Source: Parasponia andersonii (Eukaryota > Streptophyta > Magnoliopsida > Rosales > Cannabaceae). Taken from it: DNA of 64,000 bases. Positions 55,411 to 64,000 of the stretch are shown piece by piece (position 1 is the first letter of the stretch; every line of letters starts with the position of its first letter). The position numbers were made by a program, and so were the translations under genes. A model generated the notes under the pieces. That model searched no databases. It saw nothing but the letters and a program-made list of their open reading frames with translations, and was not told where the DNA came from. The stretch spans positions 296,279 through 360,278 of the forward strand of contig JXTB01000304.1 in NCBI GenBank assembly GCA_002914805.1. The letters run 5' to 3'.

Positions 55411-57559
55411 TTATGCAGAAGTGCTCGCTCCGCCATCTCTAGTTTTGATGATTTCCTCCTCCCTCCAACTCTAGATAAGCTCGACCACATCCTCGCCAAG
55501 GATAGAAAAGTCAAAGTCCAGATGCTCACAGAAGATGTTAAAAATAATGGTCGACGAGGCAATGTCACTGGCTTTATCTTCGAGCTCTTTGACTTCAATA
55601 GTCTTGAACTCTTCAATAGCCTTGTGAACCGCCTCTGTTGTCGCCTCCTTCATACGATCCAGATACTCGGAGATAGTTTTCTCGAGCTCTTTGATTTTCT
55701 CCTCGAGATTCTCCTTCTCAAGCTTCTCCTTGGCCAGGCCTTTGAGCAGCTGCTGCCTCTCCAAGTCGAAGGCTTTTTTCTCCTCCACCCGAGGTTTCTC
55801 CAAGTTCTCGAATACTTGGGTTATCTCTTTGACTTTTTCGGCCTTTTCCAAAGTTTCGAGGATTGGGTCATGCATCAGGACAGTAGCTGCCGCGGTCTGA
55901 AAATATAACCATTAATACTAAGAAATAATACATTGAAGAGAGAATAAAATGTGCTTACATTTGCGAGCATCCTCATCGCAGAACTGAAGGTTACCTTGGC
56001 AGATCGTCGCTTCATCCTCTCCCAGCCCTCCTCAGAAGTGAAACGATCAATGAAGGCTACGCTCATACCAGCCTTCTCCGGTAATTGAATAAGGAGCGCG
56101 AAGAGCTCCTCGTCCTTATCTACCAGGTTTGGTTCCGAAGAAGTGGCAGTCTCCTTGGATGGTTCGGGATGGCTCATTGTTTGAGGCTGTGAAGGAGGCG
56201 AGCTTACCGGGATGTCCTCAAAGGTGACTTTTCATTTTTTGGAAGTGTCGACCTTCTCTTTCCTTTTCGATGACGATGGAGGAGTGCTCTCGGGTGTCTT
56301 GGATTTTGCTATTGACCCGAGAGTGGAAGGTGGTGCTCGCAGGCCGCTACCAATAACCATCTTTGTACAGATATGTCAGCAAGCGAGGTGACATAATACA
56401 ATGATGATTAAAATATGTATATATATATGATTACCTGTTTATTGTTAAGGAGCTGGTGGTGATGTTGTTTCTGGAGAAGATGGTTCTGAAGTTGAAGGGG
56501 TGGCAGGTGCTTTTCGTTTCCTAGGTTTGGAAGACGATGCACTCTTATCCGTCTGCTTCATCGGCTTCTTTTTCTTCGAGCTCGAAGGTCTGGACGAACG
56601 GACGGTGGGGTCAGGTGATGCGGCTTCCTTTGGAAGCAAACCGCAAGTGACCAAGTTCTTGGAAGTCTCAAGCTTCTTCCAATCAAATTCCTCAATTGGA
56701 AGGTCGTTGATTTTGTACACCCTTGCGAGCTATTCCCTGGAAAGTCCGGGCCATTCCCTGCTGTCTGCGATGACATACGAATGCGATCAGAATAAATATG
56801 ATAATACAGAAAAAGGCGATAAATTGAAAAACTACCTACCAGGATTCTGAAAGAAGCCGTTATCCACATAGTCAAAGTGGAAAAATAGATTTTTCCATTT
56901 TCCCATGTTGTTGCGAATCCCGTAAATTGTTTTTATTGCCTGATTCGACTACTTGCTCGAATAAAAGAAGCCAAAATCTAACGAATTTGATTTCACTTGG
57001 TAAAATCAAACGAATTCTTCAGGAATGGGGGTGTCTAAACTTAATTTATGGTAAAGTATATACAAACCTACCATATATCTATATGTATTTGGAGTCAGTT
57101 GGAAAGGGATAACCCCATAGTAGTCGATGATTGATTTTATGTATGGATGAAGTGGGAGGTGGATACCGCATTTAAGAACTGCTTCAAAAAATGAGGCAAT
57201 TCTGCGTGATGGTGTGTGTGGTCGATTGAATTCCATGGGAAGGCGAAGATGGATGGCGATCTTATAGTTGCACACGATTTTGCTGAGCTTGTTCGTTATG
57301 CAGCTCGTCCTTATATTGGTACATGACCAATTCTCCTCTACGTATTAATAGCCCGTTGCGAAGGCAGGGGTATCCCTAATATGCCGAGGCCACTGGTCCT
57401 AAGGGAGGTCGCCTATGCGAGGATTATTTTGCCTGACCCCGGTTATCTCTACTTCAAAATCTGGCTCAAGGTAATCTTCAAGGTTTATGGAGCTAACACT
57501 GCAGTTCTCAAATTCTCTTGAGAATGCATTCCCTTCACTAAATCCTCACTACTAGACAT
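55411..57559 (-). pseudogene. T3 antisense gene: Transposase_28-like domain plus coiled coil, decayed
   Basis: Opposite to gag-pol. An ATG complement at 57559 (MSSSEDLVKGMHSQENL) begins it, with a frame change soon after. The frame at 57006-57275 carries RIASFFEAVLKCGIHLPLHP, then YGVIPFQLTPNTYRYMVGLY, the clearest match in the window to plant 'putative gypsy type transposon' (Transposase_28-like) proteins. Downstream are a Ser/Lys/Pro linker (SSKKKKPMKQTDKSASSSK at 56445-56720), a second linker exon (55875-56177), and a coiled coil (55471-55875: ERQQLLKGLAKEKLEKENL). The probable end is TAA 55411-55413. Several stops and frame changes. Same architecture as T1/T2, though sequence similarity is low. 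Confidence 0.72.
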
Positions 57560-58555
57560 CTGAAAAGAAATACGGATAGGTTTAGTCCTATACGAGCATC
57601 AAGGATTTTCGCTATATGCAAGCAAATTTTGAGGGTTCACCCTAGGATTGTATTAACAAGCAAGCTCATCGGATTTTTTCTAATCAGTCTACGGATTCAT
57701 AAAAATTGCTCGAGCAGTTCGTCAAAAATAAATAAATAAATAGGGTTTCAAACCCTAAAAACTCTTTTACGAGTTCGTCTTTGTCCATTGTCTAAAAAAA
57801 AGAGTCTATTCTACGAACTGGCAAAGGGGATCTGAATAATTCTCATTCCAGTCCATCCGAATGTGGGATGGGTTCTTATTCAGGTTATTTGAACTCCACA
57901 GTTTGTTTCAATTTCTAGAAATAAAAACTAAATATAAGTTTTTTTCGAGACAGACGAAGAACCATAGGAGAGAAGAAATATACTAAACTTTCTTCGAAAA
58001 CAGAGGAATTAAGATATAGTCTAAAGGATTGTGGTAACTCCGTCGGAGAAGGTACTGGAACTGTGCAAGCTGAAAAACAGAACGACGCTGAAGGGGTTGC
58101 TCTGTGAATACTTTGGGTTTTAGAAAGATGGAAGACGATAGGGTTTGTAATGAAGAAGCGGATTGATTTCCGATATTTATCTCTCAAGCATCACTAAATC
58201 ACAGCCGTAGATCAAGGTATTTAATTTTTAGATCTAAAGGTCGAAGTTCACGCGGGATTTGATTTTTCCGAAATTAAATCGGTATCTTTTTAAAAATTTG
58301 AAACGATTCGATTTAAGACGACAACTGGCATCATCGCTATCATTAAGTCTCCTCGAGTTTTACTATTCTTTTTAGAAAAGGCAACACGTGTTTTCATCTG
58401 TCAGAAAAAGGTACGCGTGATCTTGAAAAAGGTGAGATTTGAGCTCTGGCGACTCTTCGACTCTTCAAGGGTCTCAAGTCTAGGTCATGACATCGCATTT
58501 TTTAAGCTCGCACTTACATTAGAAGGAAGCTCCATTTTGTCCTGAAGAACTAATA
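57560..58555. other. T3 leader of the antisense gene
   Basis: About 1 kb between the antisense start and the 3' LTR. The minus strand has a 90-residue frame (57915-58187) without domain features; a 5' leader or intron is the simplest reading. Confidence 0.45.
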
Positions 58556-58570
58556 GAGCTGGGGAGCAAT
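58556..58570 (+). other. T3 purine-rich tract
   Basis: GAGCTGGGGAGCAAT immediately precedes the 3' LTR start TGTTGTGCGG, matching the position of the polypurine tracts of T1 and T2. Confidence 0.7.
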
Positions 58571-59246
58571 TGTTGTGCGGTCTAAAATCCTATGTCAGGT
58601 TGCATGAGTAAGATTAAGTGCGACTTCTTCCAAAAGAGTTATATGCGACTTCCACCGCGTAAGTTAGTGCGACTTCCTCCGAACAAGTTTAAAGCGACTT
58701 CCTCCAAACAAGTTAAGTGCGACCAGAATAAAAAGGAGACTAGTCTATACTTCGTCAAATGGGTAACCTATAAAGAAAGGGAAACAAAAGTTTCTCTTTA
58801 AAGATCGACCAGTCATCTCATTTAAGTGATTACCCAGTTATATTGTTACTCAAAATGTATTGCCCGATTATACAGTTACTCATTCTCACAATTGGGAAAC
58901 ATTGAGCTATTCTCATCTATATAAAGGGAGTTCAATGTTTCAGTGAGGAGATCTTGGACTTTTTTTGATCTGGAGAGGCTAGGAATTCTTTGATCCTTTC
59001 TTGATCTTTGAAATCTTTTAAGAACTTTTTTAACTCTTGTTTTTTTTTTTCCGACAACACATTATAATTTTGAGTTCTTATAATTCTCAAAAAATAGTGG
59101 AAAATAGTGGACGTAGGCTCATCTTTTTTAGGGCTGAACCACTATAAAATTCCTGCATCTTTATTTGCTTTGATTGATAACTTTTTTCACACCAGCCACA
59201 TTTTGCAGAATTCTCAAATTTATTATCGACAAAACCTCTATCAAAA
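58571..59246 (+). repeat. 3' LTR of T3
   Basis: TGTTGTGCGGTCTAAAATCC to about CTCTATCAAAA. TATATAAA is at 58918-58925. A 250-base middle part differs from the 5' LTR by about one base, while the first 200 bases differ at many C/T positions. Confidence 0.9.
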
Positions 59247-59469
59247 TAGTTTGTTTGTTGCAAGTTGACAAATTTAAATTCTTTGGACCCTAAGATGAAA
59301 ATGACAAATCCAATTTTGAATAATATCGGCAATGTTATCATACAGCCACAATTTGGCTTGTAAAACCAATAGCATGTACATATATTTTCCTATGTTGAAA
59401 AGGAAAAAAAAATAAAGGAAGTAAACAATAACTTTGTGAGGATCAATTATTGGTATCAATTGCGTATAA

Positions 59470-60328
59470 TTAGTGCTGATCCACTAAGTGTTTGGCTGGG
59501 CTAGTAGTTGACCACTTTTTAATACGCTGGCTTGCTATCTCCGCCTGCAATGTAGAAAATACATACATACACATACATCACAAAAACGCTTGAGTGTGGG
59601 ACAAAGGAAAGTGAAAAACAAAGTGTCAGATATATAGAGATATGTATATATACATATTTGGATGATGCAAAATTAATAGTTGAATTTACCTCCTTATTCC
59701 AATCGCATCGTATAGTTATGATGGCCAACATTACCGTCTGAATTGCTGTCCCTCCGAAGATCATCCCACCCCATATACCCTGTCAATCATACATATTTTT
59801 CAAAAATATGAGAAAATAATTTTCGACAAATTTTTTTTTTTTTTTTTGGCTGTAAAACAGTAAAACATTTTTCTGTTACTAAACCTATTTTCAGTAGGCA
59901 CATAATTAATCGCAAGTACTCATCTCTTTCACTCATTTAGACCAAAAAAAAAAAAAAAAGAAAAAGAAAACGAAAGTGTAGGGCCAGTAATTAAATTAGG
60001 ATAGTACATTTAGGACACCGAAATCTAAAGAAGCCCAAAAAGTTGAATAACAACCACTGGGCCCAGTATACACATGCATGGGCTTTACTTACCGCGACAC
60101 CCAAATGGAAGATCCATCCCATTAGAAATCCAAGTGGGAGGCCAATAATGTAGTAGCAGCCAAGGTTTATATAAGCCACCGTTGCTTGCCATCCGGATCC
60201 AACTGCCACTCCTGTCACCATTATATTGAAAATGTCTCGATTCAAACAGTAACAGTTCTACCACTACATGTCAATTTTAATTATATTAGCCACTGGCTAC
60301 CAGCCAGGACGATCAATTGTGGTTGGAA

Positions 60329-60424
<96 letters not shown>

Positions 60425-63416
60425 TATAATCACATGCATTTTTTAATTAATTTCATCAATGTTTTTACCTAGTGCCGAAAATATTAAAGGACACGTGCAA
60501 CACTTAAGAATATTGATGATGTGTCTCACATGAGTCATAATAGAAAAATGTTCTCGCTACTGGTCTTCAGTCTAGATATTATAGTTTGTTCTTGAATAGA
60601 TATTATAGTTTTTTATTAAATGGTTATAATTAATAAATTACCTCTTACATAAACTTAGTTAATATGTAATTATAATCATTTACTGATGTAATAGTTATTA
60701 TAATTATATCTTTTTCCTTTTGACCTGTAGATTTATGCATGAACTTAATTAGCTACACAGGGACAAGGAAAGTAAACTAACCGGACAAAACGGGCTGAAC
60801 ACTGTTGAGAAGAATTGTGATAGCTAAGAGAAATGAGAGTTCATCGACAGCTCGGAGGACATCGGCACTGGAGGAGAAAATGTAGGCGATTTTGTCGCGA
60901 AATATCACGATTAGAACGCAGAACACAAGACCGATCAATGTTGATTGCGTCACTGATACAATGGTCGCAAATTTTGCTCCCTTGCCGTTTCCAGCCCCAA
61001 GTTCATTCGCTACCCTTACTCTGTAATTTTTCGTCAAGTAAAATATCATAAAGTGTGAGCCTCTTTCAGGTCAAATGCGCATGCTTTCCTTTTCAAATTT
61101 TATATATATGAAAGATTTTAAAAAATAATTAACGTTAATATTCTCTAATCTCATTATTATACATGCAAATTTCACTGAAAATTATGGAAAATATATATAT
61201 ATATAACTAGCAGTCCCGGAAAGGAAAAAACCAACAAAAAGTCCCTAACTAGATAATAACCACTAGCAAAATAGTTGATTTACCGGCGCAGCCAAGGTTA
61301 CATCCTTATCATCTTATAGCCTAAAAATTTTTTTTCTGGTCACATACGTACACAATTTGCACACTTCAGCTAATTATTAACCACATGCGTGATCAATTTG
61401 ACATTTTCCTCCTAAGCAATGCTTTTATTTGTATTTATTTGAGGACTAACTTAGCTTCTAACTTCCTTAATTGGTATCTGATCAGTAAGGCTTTTCGCCA
61501 CATAATCTGAAGTTGCTGTGGACTGTTACTTGTGAAAAGTACGAAATCAGAGCAGGCATAGACCCGTTTAGTCCTGTTAGCTTTCCATGCGACAGTTCTG
61601 CTCTTCTATCAATAATAGAGTTACAGCTCACCATTTATTTCGATTTTTTTTTAAGATGTAACAAGACTCTTGATTGTACAATTATTAATAAATTTTAGAG
61701 CTTTCTCAGGAATAAATAAATAAGCTGAGCTACGGCCACTGTAGTTAGGAAAGTATAATTACTGGGTGTCATAAATATTTTGCAGCTCCACTCCATACGC
61801 GAGTGAGAGTGGGGTTGAGTAAGCCAGCTACTCCCAATAGGTATACCTACGCCACTGCGTACGCGTACATTTTTTCTAGCATCGTCATAAAGCTACGTAT
61901 ATATATATACATATATATATTTAGTAAATCTTACGTGCAATATACTTGTGAATTTGAAATTAATACGTGAAATAGCAAATGGAAGGTACTTATGATAATC
62001 AATGCCAATAAGTAATAAATTTCGGATACTTACCCGGTACCAGCAAAGAATGCCAAAGGAATCATCATTTCCCAACCATTTATAGTCATGCTGCACAGAA
62101 AATATTTGAATAAAAGCAAGAAAATAAATGGTAGAAAACTTATATTAGTACAAATTACAAAATCTTTCTATAGAAGTACCAAATTAATGCAGCCAGACCC
62201 GAAAAAGGACAAAATAATAGTCTCATACCAAATTGATAACGCATCAACAGCTAATGTGGCATTCTTCAAGTGCCCAGTCATCAAAATCAATATCCTATAG
62301 TACCAGTTCTCCAAGCTGCAAGTATTATAAATGAAATAAAATAAGGGAAAAAAGACCCTCATTAAGTAGGAAAATACTAAAAAAAAAAAAAACAGAGATG
62401 GGCAAAAAATAAGAAATAAAAAAGTACCAAAGCATGACTCCAGAAGCGGCCGATAGCTTGACGAACTCCCACAGCCCTGAAAAGGCTTGCATAGAGAAAC
62501 CAGTCCAAGTGAGGGGGCAGCCACCGCCTGCGGTGTACCCGAACAACCCGAGAACTAAAATCCACCAAGAGATATCCAAAGCGACGGCGGCGCCGACGAC
62601 ACCGAAGTCCAAAACGTAAACAAATAGCCAACTAGTCAGGACATTTGCCACCAGAGCCGCCAGGGAAACCCAAGCGATGATCTGGTTCTTGAGCTGGCAC
62701 TGCAGGAACCTCTGCAAGGGAAACTGGAAGGCGAAGCTGAAGTGCAGCGGTATCATCCACGCCGCCACCACCCCCGACTGCTCCGCCACGTCGTCCGGCT
62801 GCCCGAGCAGCTTGAGTATAGGCGTGGCGAAGACGTAGAAGGGCAGCAGCAAGAAACAGCACATGAAAAGGACAATCCATGATCTTTGCATGTATATGCC
62901 CAACATGCTGTACCTCTTGGCCCCAAAAGCCTGCCCACATAGCGTCTCCAGCGCACTTGCCATTCCTAACTATTTATTATAAAAAATAAACAATAACAAT
63001 GCCTATTTCGGAAGGTCGGATCATTTATATTAAAATTTAAAAACAAAAAAAAAAAGAGCCTCATTACTACTAAAAATAGTTTAATTGAGTACCATACATA
63101 CCAAGAGACCAAAATTGAAGCCGACGATGACAGTGTTGGCGATGGAAATGGAAGCGAGTTCAACGTCGCCGAGGTGGCCGGCGAAGGCTTGCGTGATGAC
63201 GTTCATGGTGAAGGCAGCGGTGCGGCTGAAGATGGCGGGGCCCACGATGAACCATAGCTGCTTGGATTCAATCCAGACCCTTGATTTGAGATCGTCGACG
63301 TCTTGGTCTTGGTTTTTATGATGGTACTGTACTAGCTCAGGTGAGGCATGATCATCAGGATCTGGCAGGAGCGTTTGGTTAAGATCATGATGACCACCCC
63401 CGTTGAGCTTTTCCAT
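59470..63416 (-). CDS. MATE efflux transporter, DETOXIFICATION 27-like
   Basis: Eight exons on minus: 63416-63102, 62969-62428, 62315-62229, 62090-62034, 61020-60782, 60211-60093, 59779-59690 and 59544-59470, giving 1524 nt and 507 residues, the normal MATE length. All junctions are GT...AG and phases agree. Exon 1 starts [19 protein letters not shown] (cytosolic tail) and reaches TM1-TM2 ([19 protein letters not shown]). Exon 2 has [28 protein letters not shown] and [12 protein letters not shown]. Exons 3-5 give [35 protein letters not shown] and [18 protein letters not shown]. Later exons have [30 protein letters not shown] and a C-terminus ending HLVDQH. About 12 membrane helices. These proton-coupled transporters export organic cations, flavonoids or toxins at plasma or vacuolar membrane; the substrate is not readable. 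Confidence 0.93.
60330..60419. repeat. Compound (AT)n(AG)n microsatellite in MATE intron 5
   Basis: About 20 bases of AT followed by about 68 bases of pure AG inside the intron between exons 5 and 6. Strong length polymorphism is expected. Confidence 0.97.
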
Positions 63417-64000
63417 TAATAAAGAAAGAGTCTCTGGGCCAGTGAGAGGACTACGAGAGAGAAATCCAGATTGGGTTTGCTCTGTGATGAGGAGTAAGGA
63501 GAGTTTTTTGAGAGAAGGGCACGTATAATAATAACAAAACGTATAAATAAGAGTAAAACACATACTGAAATTCCAGAATTTGCCAATTTTCGGACACATA
63601 TTAAAACGCTCTGCGGCGCAGGAAATTAGAGCTAACTTGTTTGTATTTGCTTTCGGGAAAAAAAAAAGGAAGAAAAAAAAATGTCCATGTTTGTAATTTG
63701 CTCTGTCGGAAGACAATTGTCAAAAAAAGTAATGGGAGAATTTGAGTAGTGAAAAGCAACAGAGAAATGGAGAATTCAAAATCAAAATAATCTATCGAAT
63801 TTATGTAGTATTCAAATTTAATCTGTCTCATTACGAATTGATAACCCCATTGAAGTAAAAGCCAGAGATATCCCTCAAAGGAAAAAAAAATAAATAAATA
63901 AATAAAAGCCAAAATATTGAAGTGAAACCATGATTAGAAAAGATGATTTATGAGTTCCTTTTTTTTTTTTTTTTTTAAGTCTCTTTTATTTAGTGAATAG
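63417..64000. other. Upstream region of the MATE gene
   Basis: AT-rich. The coding frame stays open upstream to about 63716 with a hydrophobic, Phe-rich translation, which I treat as chance because family members begin near the chosen ATG. No further gene was seen. Confidence 0.55.

Larger units (their letters stand above)
48101..59246 (+). mobile_element. Tat-lineage Ty3/gypsy retrotransposon T3, full length, inactive
   Basis: An 11,146-bp element with LTRs 48101-48801 and 58571-59246. The order is LTR, TTGGCGCTAGAAGG primer-binding site, gag, protease, RT, two RNase H modules, integrase, spacer, antisense gene, GAGCTGGGGAGCAAT purine-rich tract, LTR. Its proteins are clearly a different family from T1/T2 (for example VNPVLVKK-type RT, DGSSNENGAG RNase H) but have the same domain order. 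The target duplication is unclear: GTTAG on the left, TAGTT on the right, and the 3' LTR ends CAAAA rather than CAACA. Stops and frameshifts interrupt gag, pol and the antisense gene. Confidence 0.9.

Noticed and set aside
55402..55908. A 168-residue plus-strand Leu/Phe-rich frame in T3
   Set aside because: It is the complement of the Lys/Glu-rich coiled coil of the antisense gene.
60186..60446. An 86-residue plus frame with an Arg-Glu repeat
   Set aside because: The repeat is the translation of the (AG)n microsatellite in the MATE intron.
63417..63716. In-frame upstream extension of the MATE protein
   Set aside because: The extra 100 residues are Phe-rich translations of poly-T tracts and absent from family members. 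The ATG at 63416 gives a normal-length protein.

Overview
The window is nuclear DNA of a flowering plant, most likely a eudicot. The evidence is intron-rich genes of plant families, AT-rich spacers with (TA)n and (GA)n microsatellites, and heavy loading with plant transposons. Species cannot be read from the sequence. About two thirds of the window is mobile DNA.

Three ordinary genes look intact. They are a four-exon 2-oxoglutarate/Fe(II) dioxygenase on + (21386-24409, 347 aa), an intronless ANTH/ENTH clathrin-assembly-type gene on + (42120-43187, 355 aa), and an eight-exon MATE (DETOXIFICATION 27-like) transporter on - (63416-59470, 507 aa). I built the exon models by hand; phases and family motifs agree throughout.

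Mobile DNA, left to right: the 3' part of a CACTA (En/Spm) transposon (1-2671) with a broken accessory gene and its terminal repeat; a solo LTR (3780-6019, TSD ATAAA); a decayed Ty3/gypsy element of the Tat lineage, T1 (8196-20393, TSD AATAG); the dioxygenase gene with a MULE-like element in its third intron; a second Tat element, T2 (24976-38045, TSD CTTAT/CTTTT); a truncated Ty3/gypsy 3' end with its LTR (38492-40932); the ENTH gene; another solo LTR of that family inside an older tandem duplication (44580-47330); a third Tat element, T3 (48101-59246); and the MATE gene.

The most interesting feature is shared by all three Tat elements. Besides gag-pol on +, each carries a second gene on the opposite strand between integrase and 3' LTR. 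In T1 and T2 it has four exons with matching splice sites and a TATA box just upstream on the minus strand. It encodes a domain of the 'putative gypsy-type transposon' kind (Pfam Transposase_28-like), then a Ser/Pro/acidic linker and a long coiled coil. Antisense extra ORFs are known in Tat/Retand retrotransposons, but their function is not. T1 and T2 also share two minisatellite arrays between pol and the antisense gene. All copies here are disabled, mostly by changes that look like C-to-T deamination.

There is a clear assembly artefact at 28985-29194, where a 94-base exact repeat flanks a 22-base N gap inside the T2 reverse transcriptase, and a single N at 32062.
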